This document shows, piece by piece, positions 15,759-27,589 of a stretch of DNA of 64,000 nt. Position numbers and translations under genes: made by a program. The first letter of the stretch is position 1. The number at the start of each line of letters is the position of its first letter. A model generated the notes under the pieces. That model saw only the letters and a program-made list of their open reading frames with translations, searched no databases and was not told the origin of the DNA. Source of the DNA: Streptomyces sp. YS415 (lineage in GTDB: Bacteria > Actinomycetota > Actinomycetes > Streptomycetales > Streptomycetaceae); assembly GCF_023544665.1 (NCBI RefSeq), contig NZ_JAMJFL010000011.1, positions 1 to 64,000 of the forward strand, given 5' to 3'.

Positions 15759-18700
15759 TCAGGCGGGGACACGGACACCCGCGAGGTTCTCGATCATCCG
15801 CCGGGTGCTGGGGCCCACCACGGCCGCCCAGTCCTGGGGCGCGTCGGTGAGCCAGCCGGCCACCCGGGCGGCGAAGCCGGGGACATGGCGGCCCAGGTCG
15901 ACGAGACCGCGGTCGAAGCGGGTCGCCCCCTCGGGGGTGCGGACGAGCAGCAGCCCGGTGCGGTGGACGAGGTCGCGCAGTCCCTCGCCGTCCTGCTGGG
16001 CTGCCGCGCGCAGGACGGCGTCCAGGACGGCGGGGTCGTCCTCGTGGCCGAGCAGGAACTCCAGGAGGTCCTGGCGCAGGGGCCGGGAGGCGGGGGTCCC
16101 GGGGGCGGCGAGGACTCCGGCGAGGGCGGCCCGCAGCTGCTCGGACCCGCCGTCCAGCAAGCCGGTGACCAGCGGGAACAGCACGGCTCGGGCGGCCGGG
16201 CCGTGCTCCAGACGGCGGTCCATGCAGACGGCGACGTCCCCGGCCCGCTCCGGGCGCCGCTCCACCGCCTCCCGTACGAGCGCGGCGACCCGGCGGCCCA
16301 GCGCCGGGGTGGTGACGTCGGCGAGGGTGCGCAGTGCCGCTCCCGCGTCCGGTCGGCGCAGCCGCTCCCGGAAGGCGTCGAGGACCGGCTCGGGGTGGGT
16401 GATGAGGGCGCCGGCCAGTGCGCTCGGCGGGACCTGCGGGTCGCCGGACGCGAAGTGGCGCAGCGCGAGCGGGAGATGGCGGGCGCGGGTGTGCGGGTCG
16501 TGGACGAGCAGGGCGAGCGCGCCGCCGTGCAGGGTGCACTCGTCGGGGCGGGCGAGCAGGGCGAGGGCGGCGTAGCGCAGGAGTTCGCGGTCGGCGGTGG
16601 TCCGCACGTGCGGGGCCGCGCGCAGTCCGTACGTCACCGCCGCCACCCTCCGTGCGGGCCGCTCGTCGCGCGCCCACCGGTCCACGGCCCGGCAGATCGC
16701 GGACGGTTCCTCCTGGGCCAGCACGGCCAGCAGTTCGTCGGCCCGGCGGTGCCCGGCCTCGACGAGGGTCTCGGCCAGGTCGTCCGGCGCGCCGTGCCGG
16801 TGCGTGTGCAGCAGCGCCTGCGCGGCCCTCGCGACGGTCGCGTGCGGGGTGGCGGGCAGCGGGCGGTCGTCGTGGAACCAGCGGGTGAGGTGCGGCTGTA
16901 CGGCGGGGGCGTCGGCGGCGAGGAGCCGGGCCACGGCGTCGAGGTAACGGGGGCCGGCCTTCGAGTCGGCGAGGACGAGGTGCCGAAGCAGGTCGAGCCG
17001 TGTGTCGTGCGGCAGCGGCAGCGCGATCCAGAAGTCGGGGCCGAACTCGGCGGGTACGGGCCGCTGTTGCTGCCGCCAGGTCACGATCCGGTCGGTGAGG
17101 GTGCGCAGTACGTCCGTGTAGGGCCGGGCGTCCGGTACGCGCAGCAGGACCTGGGCGAGGAGGCGGGCGGCCCACCAGGAGTGCGGGTCGGCGTCCAGGG
17201 CGTGGGTCAACTCCTGCAGGCGGAGAGCGAGTTGCAAGGGGGTGCGGTGGCGGGCGACGAGCAGCAGGGCCTCGACCACCGGGCCGATGCGGTGGCGCGG
17301 TACGGGAAGCGGGTGGGGGTCCGCGGCCGGATGGCGGTGGACCAGGGCGCGCAGGGCCTCGTCCAGGTCGAGGTGGGTGCCCTGGATCCAGTCGGCGAAC
17401 TCCTCGTGGGCGAAGCGGTAGCCCTGGCCGGCGGGGACGAGGAGCCCTTCGGTGAGGACGGCGGAGGCCCAGCCGGTGCCGCCGCCGAGCCGTGCCGGTG
17501 CGGGGCCCCAGGGGAACACCGCCTCGAAGGTCTCCCGGTCGAGGCCGCCCTGGCCCGGGCCGAGGCTGCGGCGGGCGGCCTCGTGGACCTGGCCGGAGAC
17601 CTTGGCGGCGAGGCGTTTCACCGCGCTGCCGCGCAGGCCGTTCTCCGCGGCGAGGCGCACGGCGATGCGCAGGCACATCAGGTCCAGGTGGGCGGCGAAG
17701 ACGTCGTCGCGGTCGACGCGGGCGTGCGGGGCGTCGGGGAGGGCGGAACGGACCTCGGCGAGCAGGCGGAGGGTGAGGGGGTGGCGGGCGTCCCGGGGGG
17801 TGAGGGCGTCGTCGGGGATGCCGTAGCGGGTGCGGGCCCGGTGGGCTTCGGCGGGGGTCAGGTCGGGGAGCCGTACGCACGGGGGCAGGTGTCGGCGGAG
17901 CTCGCCGGTACGCCCGTCGTACAGCATCCCGGCGTCGAACTCCGTCCCCGCGCCCTCCCAGTACTCCTCCCGGCACGCCACCACCAGCCGTGCGCCCGTC
18001 CGGGTCAGCCACCGGGCCGTGCCCGCGGTCCATTCGGCCAGGCGGTGGGAGAGCAGCGGGGGCATCTCCTCGGGGCTGTCGAGCAGGAGCAGGAGGGGGT
18101 GGGCGGTGGTGCGGGCCAGGTGTTCGGGGGTCAGGTCGCCGAGGTCGGCGGGTGCGAGGCCGCGTGACGCGGCGACGATGCGGGCCGCCCTCGACAGCGC
18201 CCTGCTCGCGGCGTCCGCCACCGAGGTGTCGTCGGCCTTCAGGTCGGCGCCGCGCAGCCACAGGGTGGGGGCCGGTTCCGGGCCTCGGTGGCGGCGGTCG
18301 GCCAGGGCCGCCAGTTCGGTCGTACGGCCGCTGCCGGGCGGGCCCACGAGGGCCAGCACCGATGTCCCCGGGCGGGCGGTGAAGTCGTCGAACTGCCGTG
18401 TCACCGACGGCCGTTCCACCGGCTCGGCCGCGCCGGGCGGGCCGTCCTGGCCCACCGAGGTCGCCGTCAGTTCCAGGACGCCCGCCGGGTTCAGGTCGGC
18501 GCCGTAGGCGGGGACCGTGGCCGCGTTCTCCGTGAGCAGGTCCGCCAGCGGGCCGGGCGGGGGCGGCCGGAGGGGGATCGCGAAGCCCGAGTCCCGGTCG
18601 CCGCTCCTCAGGGCCGTGCCCAGGACGGCGATCACCGTGCCGGTCTCCGCGTCCAGCACCGGTCCCCCGGCCGCCCCGCCGCCCAGCCGCAGCGCGTCCC

Positions 18701-19148
18701 GGCCGGCGGTGCCGATGGCCAGTTCCAGGGCGTGGCTGAGGAAATGAGAGCGGTCCGTCGCCGTGTACGTCACCGGGGTCGCGCCCAGGACCCGTGCCTC
18801 GCGCCAGCAGCCGGTCGCGATCCTGACGTATCTGCCGGGCTCGGCCGCCTCCCGTGCCGACACCGGCAGCGGCTGCACGCCGAGGCCTTCGGTGCGGATC
18901 AGGGCCAGGTCCAGGGCGGGGAGTGCGGTCACCGCGTCGGCCGGCACGTCGCAGGTGCGGTCCTCGGCCGCGTGCAGGACCAGGCGCGACAGGCCGTCGA
19001 CGGCCTCGTGGCTGGTGATCACCGTGCCGTGGTGGTCGGCCACGAAACCCAGGCCGCGAGGGCGGCCGGCGAGATCATGGATCCGCACCAGGGCGTCCTC
19101 GTGAGCCCCACCGGACTCCCCGGGAATCCGCGGGCCGGCTGCCGCCAT
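15759..19148 (-). CDS. Trypsin-like pseudoprotease fused to a STAND/NACHT-like NTPase
   Basis: A 1129-residue protein. Residues 16-200 have a chymotrypsin-fold protease pattern: the putative catalytic His is H47 in VITSHEAV and the Asp is D80 in LPALDLALI, but the GxSGG serine is replaced, reading GGAAGGPVLD with Ala at 160. Residues about 245-480 form a P-loop NTPase with Walker A GPPGSGRTT, where the invariant Lys is Arg (R275), Walker B LLLLLDSPEE (D357) and a sensor-like VVACREEYWE. The remaining 600 residues are helical, HEAT-like and rich in Arg/Leu. This layout of effector, NTPase and helical repeats is that of STAND sensors. The start ATG at 19148 has GGGAGG nearby; the longer upstream frame is unlikely. 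It lies between ribF and truB. The function is unknown; both active centres look altered. Confidence 0.75.
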   Translation of the reverse strand: MAAAGPRIPGESGGAHEDALVRIHDLAGRPRGLGFVADHHGTVITSHEAVDGLSRLVLHAAEDRTCDVPADAVTALPALDLALIRTEGLGVQPLPVSAREAAEPGRYVRIATGCWREARVLGATPVTYTATDRSHFLSHALELAIGTAGRDALRLGGGAAGGPVLDAETGTVIAVLGTALRSGDRDSGFAIPLRPPPPGPLADLLTENAATVPAYGADLNPAGVLELTATSVGQDGPPGAAEPVERPSVTRQFDDFTARPGTSVLALVGPPGSGRTTELAALADRRHRGPEPAPTLWLRGADLKADDTSVADAASRALSRAARIVAASRGLAPADLGDLTPEHLARTTAHPLLLLLDSPEEMPPLLSHRLAEWTAGTARWLTRTGARLVVACREEYWEGAGTEFDAGMLYDGRTGELRRHLPPCVRLPDLTPAEAHRARTRYGIPDDALTPRDARHPLTLRLLAEVRSALPDAPHARVDRDDVFAAHLDLMCLRIAVRLAAENGLRGSAVKRLAAKVSGQVHEAARRSLGPGQGGLDRETFEAVFPWGPAPARLGGGTGWASAVLTEGLLVPAGQGYRFAHEEFADWIQGTHLDLDEALRALVHRHPAADPHPLPVPRHRIGPVVEALLLVARHRTPLQLALRLQELTHALDADPHSWWAARLLAQVLLRVPDARPYTDVLRTLTDRIVTWRQQQRPVPAEFGPDFWIALPLPHDTRLDLLRHLVLADSKAGPRYLDAVARLLAADAPAVQPHLTRWFHDDRPLPATPHATVARAAQALLHTHRHGAPDDLAETLVEAGHRRADELLAVLAQEEPSAICRAVDRWARDERPARRVAAVTYGLRAAPHVRTTADRELLRYAALALLARPDECTLHGGALALLVHDPHTRARHLPLALRHFASGDPQVPPSALAGALITHPEPVLDAFRERLRRPDAGAALRTLADVTTPALGRRVAALVREAVERRPERAGDVAVCMDRRLEHGPAARAVLFPLVTGLLDGGSEQLRAALAGVLAAPGTPASRPLRQDLLEFLLGHEDDPAVLDAVLRAAAQQDGEGLRDLVHRTGLLLVRTPEGATRFDRGLVDLGRHVPGFAARVAGWLTDAPQDWAAVVGPSTRRMIENLAGVRVPA

Positions 19149-19401
19149 GGTCCCACCTCCCGCCGTACCACCGTGCCTGTTCTCGACGGTAGGCGCGGAA
19201 TGATCAGCGGCACAGATCGCGCGGCGAACGCGCCCCCTTCCACTCCCTCGGTTCACTCCGAGCGCCTGCCCACAAGGGTGAACAGACGGGGGCAGGTGGA
19301 TACACCCTAGGGGTGGGGGAACCGAGGGGGACCGTGGAGCGGCGGGCAGTGAAAGACCCCGTGCGCGCCGCTCCGCGGGCGGAGAGGGGGCCTCATGGGC
19401 C

Positions 19402-20307
19402 TCAGCCGAAGACGGCCAGGCTCTTCGCCTTGCCCTTGTGCTCCTCGACCAGCGCCAGGAAACGGCCCTCCGCGTCGAAGACCGCGACCGCGCCCCGGCC
19501 CGCGTACTCCTCGGGCATCTCAAGCCGGACGCCGTTGGTGAGCAGCCGCGCCCGCCTGGTGTCCACGTCCCAGCGCGGGAACGCGGCCGTGGCGGCCTCG
19601 GCCAGCGGCAGCACGGTCAGCTCCTCCTGGAGCTGGTCCAGCGTCTTCGCCCCGTCCAGCCTGTACGGGCCCACGCGCGTCCGGCGCAGCGCCGTGAGGT
19701 GGCCGCCGACGCCCAGGCCGGCACCGAGGTCACGGGCGAGCGCCCGGATGTAGGTGCCGGAGGAGCAGACGACCGACACCACCAGGTCCAGGACGGGGGT
19801 GCCGTCCTCGGCGACGGCGTCCCGGATGTCGTAGACCTCGAAGGAGGAGACGGTGACCGGACGGGCCGGGATCTCGAACTCCTCCCCCTCGCGCGCCCGC
19901 TTGTAGGAGCGCACGCCGTTGATCTTGATGGCGCTGACCTTGGACGGGATCTGCATGATGTCGCCGGTCAGCTTGGCGATCCCGGCGTCGACGGCGTCCC
20001 GGGTGACCTTCGAGGCGTCCTGCGACCCCGTGATCGCGCCCTCGGCGTCGTCGGTCAGGGTCGTCTGGCCGAGCCGGACGGTGCCCAGGTACTCCTTCTC
20101 GGTCAGCGCGAGGTGACCTAGGAGCTTGGTGGCCTTCTCGACGCCGAGGACGAGCACGCCCGTCGCCATGGGGTCGAGGGTGCCGGCGTGGCCGACGCGG
20201 CGGGTCCTGGCGATCCCGCGCATCTTGGCGACCACGTCGTGCGAGGTGAAGCCCGACGGCTTGTCGACGATGACAAGCCCGTCGGGCGTCCGGTTCTGCT
20301 GGGTCAT
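19402..20307 (-). CDS. truB: tRNA pseudouridine(55) synthase
   Basis: Isomerises U55 in the T-loop of tRNAs. The catalytic aspartate is D45 in GHAGTLDPMATGVL. The domain also shows KPSGFTSHDVV at the N-terminus and SGTYIRALARDLG in the middle, and the C-terminal 80 residues form a PUA-like RNA-binding domain. At 301 residues it is of normal size. The start ATG overlaps the rbfA stop by four bases (ATGA), so the two are translationally coupled in the order infB, DUF503, rbfA, truB. The 250 bases downstream contain no gene. Confidence 0.97.
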   Translation of the reverse strand: MTQQNRTPDGLVIVDKPSGFTSHDVVAKMRGIARTRRVGHAGTLDPMATGVLVLGVEKATKLLGHLALTEKEYLGTVRLGQTTLTDDAEGAITGSQDASKVTRDAVDAGIAKLTGDIMQIPSKVSAIKINGVRSYKRAREGEEFEIPARPVTVSSFEVYDIRDAVAEDGTPVLDLVVSVVCSSGTYIRALARDLGAGLGVGGHLTALRRTRVGPYRLDGAKTLDQLQEELTVLPLAEAATAAFPRWDVDTRRARLLTNGVRLEMPEEYAGRGAVAVFDAEGRFLALVEEHKGKAKSLAVFG

Positions 20308-20750
20308 TCGGCGGTGTCGTCCTCGTCCTCGCCCGGCTTCTTGTACGGGTCCGGCTCACCGGCGTAGGTGGCGCCGGCCGAGACCTCGCGCACCTTCTCG
20401 TCGGACTGGCGGGCCCGGTCGAGGAGGTCCTCGATGGTCCGGGCGGTGTCGGGCAGCGCGTCGGCCACGAAGGTGAGCGTCGGGGTGAACTTCACGCCCG
20501 CCGCCGCACCGACCGCGCTGCGGAGCACGCCCTTGGCGCTCTCCAGCCCGGCGGCCGCCGCGGCCCGCTCCTCGTCGTCCCCGTACACCGTGTAGAAGAC
20601 GGTCGCCTCCCGCAGGTCACCCGTGACCCGGGTGTCCGTGATGGTGACGTGCGAGCCGAGCCGCGGGTCCTTGATCCCGCGCTGCAGCTTCTGGGCCACC
20701 ACCTCCCGGATGAGGTCCGCCAGCCTTTTCGCCCGCGCGTTGTCGGCCAC
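20304..20750 (-). CDS. rbfA: Ribosome-binding factor A
   Basis: KH-fold protein that binds the 30S subunit during late 16S maturation and cold adaptation. The 148-residue sequence shows the family core RLADLIREVVAQKLQRGIKDPRL, VTITDTRVTGDLREATVFYTV and the helix TPTLTFVADALPDTARTIEDLL. The C-terminus is acidic and disordered. An AAGGAGAC ribosome-binding site precedes the ATG. It follows the DUF503 gene by 33 bases and overlaps truB by four bases, which fixes it in the infB operon. Confidence 0.97.
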   Translation of the reverse strand: MADNARAKRLADLIREVVAQKLQRGIKDPRLGSHVTITDTRVTGDLREATVFYTVYGDDEERAAAAAGLESAKGVLRSAVGAAAGVKFTPTLTFVADALPDTARTIEDLLDRARQSDEKVREVSAGATYAGEPDPYKKPGEDEDDTAE

Positions 20751-20783
20751 TGGTCCGTCTCCTTAAGTGTCTTTCTTCTTGCA

Positions 20784-21077
20784 TCAGTCTTCGTCGCTGT
20801 GGAGCCTGCGTCGAACCGAGAGCAGTTCCACCTCGGGCCGTCCGGCGACCAGCCGCTCGCAGCGGTCCAGTACGTCGGAGAGGTGACCCGTGTCCCCGGA
20901 GACCATCGCGAGACCGATCTCGGCCCGGCGATGAAGGTCCTGGTTCCCCGTCTCGGCCGCGCTGACCGCGTACTTGCGCTGGAGCTCGGCCACGATCGGA
21001 CGGACGAGAGAGCGTTTCTCCTTCAGCGAGCGAACGTCGCCGAGAAGCAGGTCGAAGGAGAGAGTCCCCACATACAT
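20784..21077 (-). CDS. DUF503 (YlxP-like) protein
   Basis: A 97-residue protein starting MYVGTLSFDLLLGDVRSLKEKRS, the hallmark of DUF503/YlxP. These genes lie between infB and rbfA in many Gram-positive bacteria and are thought to help ribosome maturation, though the biochemical role is not settled. The frame remains open 24 codons further upstream to an ATG at 21149, but family members begin at MYVGT, so the start at 21077 was chosen. A large hairpin between infB and this gene may set a lower expression level for the downstream genes. Confidence 0.9.
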   Translation of the reverse strand: MYVGTLSFDLLLGDVRSLKEKRSLVRPIVAELQRKYAVSAAETGNQDLHRRAEIGLAMVSGDTGHLSDVLDRCERLVAGRPEVELLSVRRRLHSDED

Positions 21078-21154
21078 GTGCGTATCCGGATGTCCCGCCG
21101 GTTCGGGGTACGGGCGCCACGCATCGACGCCGATACGGGAACCGTACACGCAAC

Positions 21155-21201
21155 GGCCGGGGCCGATCGACGGAAATAACTTCCGCCGACCGGCCCCGGT
21201 C
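21155..21201 (-). terminator. Hairpin after infB
   Basis: The stretch 21155-21175 (GGCCGGGGCC then GATCGACGGAA) pairs with 21181-21201 (TTCCGCCGA then CCGGCCCCGGTC) with few mismatches around a short loop. It sits ten bases past the infB stop and can act as a partial terminator or an mRNA 3' stabiliser. Confidence 0.65.
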
Positions 21202-21211
21202 GCGTGTCAGG

Positions 21212-24364
<3,153 letters not shown>

Positions 24365-24511
24365 TTCGCTCCTTTTAGGTCCGGGTTGCGGCCGGACCGT
24401 CGCTACTTCATGGGCGTACTCATCGCGTGCTCATCGAGTGCTCATCGCAATCTCGACCTACTTCCAACTCGCGGGGTACCTGGGCCGCGCGGGGGTTCCG
24501 CGCGACGCTTC

Positions 24512-24790
24512 TTACGGTGTTGCCTGCTCGACGTAGAGGCGCAACGCCTTGGTGTCGAGCGGACCCGGGGCGCGCAACGCCCGTGGGAACGCCCGACGGC
24601 GTACCGCCAGGTCGAAACAGACCAGGGCGGGGTGCACGTACGCACCCCGGCCGGGCAGCGTACCGCGATGATCGGGGACACACTCGTCCTCGATCGCCAC
24701 GATGCGCAGCAAGTCCTTCTTGGCCGCTCGCTCCCGGCAGCCCACGCAGGTGCGCTCGGGGCATGCTGGGGCTTGCGTCCGGCCAGACAC
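24512..24790 (-). CDS. ylxR: YlxR family RNA-binding protein
   Basis: A 92-residue DUF448/YlxR protein with the family motifs RTCVGCRERAAKKDLLRIV (residues 13-31) and GRGAYVHP (47-54). YlxR proteins bind RNA or the nucleoid and have been linked to RNase P in Gram-positive bacteria; the role in Streptomyces is not settled. It lies between nusA (90 bases upstream) and infB (147 bases downstream), its standard place. The ATG start gives MSGRTQAPACPE. Confidence 0.94.
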   Translation of the reverse strand: MSGRTQAPACPERTCVGCRERAAKKDLLRIVAIEDECVPDHRGTLPGRGAYVHPALVCFDLAVRRRAFPRALRAPGPLDTKALRLYVEQATP

Positions 24791-24880
24791 TGTTAAGTCT
24801 ACCTCCCCGCACCGACCTCACCCCTTTGGGGCAAGAATCGAACGGTTGTTGTCGTGATCTCAGCCACCAGCGGCCGGGTT

Positions 24881-25867
24881 CTATTCCCCGGGCTGCTCGG
24901 TGTCGGGACGGATGTCGATGCGCCAGCCGGTCAGACGGGCCGCGAGCCGGGCGTTCTGCCCTTCCTTGCCGATCGCCAGTGACAGCTGGTAGTCGGGCAC
25001 GGTCACCCGTGCGGACCGGGCCGCCATGTCCACGACCTCCACCTTGGAGACCCGGGCCGGCGAGAGCGCGTTCGCCACCATCTCGGCCGGGTCGTCCGAC
25101 CAGTCGACGATGTCGATCTTCTCGCCGCTCAGCTCGCCCATGACATTGCGCACACGGCCGCCCATGGGGCCGATGCAGGCGCCCTTGGCGTTGAGCCCGG
25201 AGCGGGTGGAGCGGACGGCGATCTTCGTGCGGTGTCCGGCCTCACGGGCGATGGCGGCGATCTCGACGGAACCGTCGGCGATCTCCGGCACCTCCAGGGC
25301 GAAGAGCTTCTTCACCAGGTTCGGGTGCGTGCGCGAGAGGGTGACGGAGGGGCCGCGAACGCCCTTGGCCACCCGTACGACGTAACTGCGCAGCCGCATG
25401 CCGTGCGGGTAGGTCTCGCCGGGCACCTGCTCCTGCACCGGCAGGATGGCCTCCAGCTTGCCGATGTCCACGAGCACGTTCTTCGGGTCGCGGCCCTGCT
25501 GGACCACTCCGGTGACGATGTCGCCCTCACGCCCCGCGTACTCGCCGAGCGTGGCGTCGTCCTCGGCGTCGCGCAGCCGCTGCAGGATGACCTGCTTGGC
25601 GGTGGTGGCGGCGATACGGCCGAAGCCGGACGGGGTGTCGTCGAACTCGCGGGCCTCCTGGCCCTCGTCGAGGTCCTCGGGGTCCTCCTTCGCCCACACG
25701 GTCACATGACCGGTCTCCCGGTTGAGCTCCACGCGCGCGTGCCGGCGGCTTCCCTCGGTGCGGTGATAGGCGATGAGGAGGGCCGACTCGATCGCCTCGA
25801 CCAGCAGGTCGAAGGAGATCTCCTTCTCCCGGACCAAACCCCGCAGGGCGCTCATGTCGATGTCCAC
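24881..25867 (-). CDS. nusA: Transcription termination/antitermination protein NusA
   Basis: RNA-polymerase-associated factor for pausing, termination and antitermination. At 328 residues it is the short actinobacterial form without the C-terminal acidic repeats of E. coli NusA. An N-terminal RNAP-binding domain comes first, then S1 (GDIVTGVVQQGRDPKNVLVDIG), KH1 (GACIGPMGGRVRNVMGEL) and KH2 (YQLSLAIGKEGQNARLAARLTGW). The start is a GTG two bases after the rimP stop, with GAGGAGGAGG formed by the end of rimP, so the pair is translationally coupled. Confidence 0.97.
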   Translation of the reverse strand: MDIDMSALRGLVREKEISFDLLVEAIESALLIAYHRTEGSRRHARVELNRETGHVTVWAKEDPEDLDEGQEAREFDDTPSGFGRIAATTAKQVILQRLRDAEDDATLGEYAGREGDIVTGVVQQGRDPKNVLVDIGKLEAILPVQEQVPGETYPHGMRLRSYVVRVAKGVRGPSVTLSRTHPNLVKKLFALEVPEIADGSVEIAAIAREAGHRTKIAVRSTRSGLNAKGACIGPMGGRVRNVMGELSGEKIDIVDWSDDPAEMVANALSPARVSKVEVVDMAARSARVTVPDYQLSLAIGKEGQNARLAARLTGWRIDIRPDTEQPGE

Positions 25868-25869
25868 GG

Positions 25870-26379
25870 CTACGCCTCCTCCTCTTCCTTCATGTCCTTC
25901 TTGTCCTTGCGACTGAACTCGACCTGGACGCGGGCCTTGGCGATGTCGCCGAAGGCGAGCCTGCGGTTGGTGGCCTTGCGGCCCTTCACTCCGGGTACTT
26001 CCAGGTCCACGCCGTCCTCGTCCACGGTCAGGATCCGCGCGACCAGTTCCCCGTCCTCGGCGAGCTGGAATCTCACCAGGCGGTCGACCGCGCGCACGTA
26101 GTGCCGGTGCTCGGTGAGCTCGCGCTCCGCACCGGGGGTACCCACTTCGAGGTCGTACGCGCCGTCACCCATCGCGTTGGTCTCGTCGAGCTTGGCCGAG
26201 AGCGCACGGCTCACATCGGCGATCCGGTCCAGATCGGCACCGGTGTCCGAGTCGACGACCACACGCAGCACCCGCTTGCGCCCGACGGAGTCCACGGCGA
26301 TCTCTTCGAGATCGAGGCCCTGAGAGCTGACGAGGGGTTCCAGGAGTTCTCGCAGCCTCTCGCTCTGGGTCGTGCTCAT
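25870..26379 (-). CDS. rimP: Ribosome maturation factor RimP
   Basis: Acts in 30S assembly with RbfA and RimM. The 169-residue sequence has the conserved LEPLVSSQGLDLEEIAVD start, LRVVVDSDTGADLDRIADVSRALS and VGTPGAERELTEHRHYVRAVDR. The C-terminus is Lys/Glu-rich (KDKKDMKEEEEA). The frame is open to 26469, but GAGGAG eight bases before the ATG at 26379 and the family N-terminus (MSTTQSERLRELLE) decide the start. It is the first gene of the nusA-ylxR-infB operon and is divergent from the lipoprotein gene; the 195 bases between them hold both promoters, which I could not pinpoint. Confidence 0.96.
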   Translation of the reverse strand: MSTTQSERLRELLEPLVSSQGLDLEEIAVDSVGRKRVLRVVVDSDTGADLDRIADVSRALSAKLDETNAMGDGAYDLEVGTPGAERELTEHRHYVRAVDRLVRFQLAEDGELVARILTVDEDGVDLEVPGVKGRKATNRRLAFGDIAKARVQVEFSRKDKKDMKEEEEA

Positions 26380-26574
26380 CCGGGTGACTCCTCGGCCGCG
26401 TGTGCTGTTGTGGGATGGGTCGCGTGTCTGGTCAAAGGGTATCGGGTCCCAGGGTGTGTTGCCGTCCATCAGGGAGCGGACGGGTGCCGGTGGGTGGTCT
26501 CGGACATGTCCACGGGTACCGTGATCACGGGTGTGCTGCCCTCCCTCTCCGTACGAGCACCGAGGACGTCTGCC

Positions 26575-27102
26575 GTGCCGTTTCCCCCGCCGCCGCGCCT
26601 GCCCTCGGGGCCGCGCAGAAGGAGCCTGCTCGCCGCGGCCACCGGTGCCGCGCTGCTGGGGGGCTGTTCACCCGGTCCGGACACCGACGGCACCGCCGGC
26701 AGCCCGTCGGCCGCGGACCGCGCACGCGCGCATGCGGCCCGCGACAGCGCGGAGCTGGTGGACCGCTACGACGCGGTGATCGCCGCCCATCCGGCCCTGG
26801 CGGACCGGTTGCGGCCGCTGCGCGCGGAGGTGGTGCGGCACGCGGAGGCGTTCGGCGGTACGGCGGCGGCCGGGCCGGTGAACCCGTCCGCTTCGGGGAA
26901 CCCGTCCGCGTCGGCGACATCGCCGGCGGTGCCGTCCGACGAGAAGGGCGCCCTCGCGGAACTCGCCGCCGCCGAACGGACGCTGTCGGACCGCAGGACC
27001 GGGGCGCTGTCGGCGCTGCCCGGGGAACTCGCCCGGCTGCTCGCCTCGGTGGCGGCTTCCGGGTCGGCGCATGTGTATCTGCTGACGGAGGGTGCGGCGT
27101 GA
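26575..27102 (+). CDS. Tat-type lipoprotein of unknown function
   Basis: A 175-residue exported lipoprotein. A Pro-rich N-terminus with the arginine triplet RRRSLLAAATGAALLGGC combines a Tat-like signal with a lipobox (LGGC), so lipidation at that Cys is expected. The mature part is Ala/Glu-rich with long helices (AADRARAHAARDSAELVDRYDAVI and later ALAELAAAERTLSDRRTG), a helical bundle similar in size to ferritin-like neighbours. The start is the GTG at 26575, with GAGGA eight bases upstream; earlier in-frame starts lack a site and would push the signal peptide inwards. The stop overlaps the GTG of the DUF4439 gene (GTGA), so the two proteins are made together and may act together. Confidence 0.78.
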   Translation: MPFPPPPRLPSGPRRRSLLAAATGAALLGGCSPGPDTDGTAGSPSAADRARAHAARDSAELVDRYDAVIAAHPALADRLRPLRAEVVRHAEAFGGTAAAGPVNPSASGNPSASATSPAVPSDEKGALAELAAAERTLSDRRTGALSALPGELARLLASVAASGSAHVYLLTEGAA

Positions 27103-27563
27103 GCAAGGCCGAGGCCGGGGAACTGACCGCGCTCCAGGCGGCGCTGGCCGCCGAGCACGCGGCGGTGTACGGGTACGGCGTCGTCGGCGGCCGGATCCGG
27201 CAGGAGCGCCGCGCCGAGGCCCGCGGGGCCTACGACGCCCATCGGGCGCGCCGGGACGCCCTGGTGCGCGAGGTGCTGGACCTGGGCGGGGAGCCGGTCG
27301 CGGCGGAGCCCGGGTACGCGCTGCCGTTCGCGGTGGCCGACTCGGCGGCGGCGACCCGGCTGGCCGCCGAGGTGGAGGACCGGGTGGCCGGGGTCTACTC
27401 GGATCTGGTGCGGGCGGCCACCGGCGCGCGGCGTCGTACGGCCGCCGAGGCGCTGCGGGAGGCGGCGGTGCGGGCGGTGCGCTGGCGCGGTGAGAGCGTA
27501 GCCTTCCCTGGGCTCGCCGAGCGGGCGGCCACCGGCTCGGCATCGGCGACGCCCCCGGCGTGA
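27099..27563 (+). CDS. Ferritin-like DUF4439 protein
   Basis: A 154-residue helical protein that begins ELTALQAALAAEHAAVYGYGVVGGRI, the DUF4439 ferritin-like signature with the first-helix Glu and His. A second helix pair follows (AYDAHRARRDALVREVLDLGGEPVAAEPGY). Only part of the carboxylate and His set of a true di-iron site is evident, so iron chemistry is not certain. No signal peptide is present. It starts with GTG overlapping the stop of the lipoprotein gene. The pair upstream of proS is conserved in Streptomyces as far as I recall. The role is unknown. Confidence 0.82.
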   Translation: MSKAEAGELTALQAALAAEHAAVYGYGVVGGRIRQERRAEARGAYDAHRARRDALVREVLDLGGEPVAAEPGYALPFAVADSAAATRLAAEVEDRVAGVYSDLVRAATGARRRTAAEALREAAVRAVRWRGESVAFPGLAERAATGSASATPPA

Positions 27564-27589
27564 CGTGAACTGGAAGGAAACTCTCGCGT

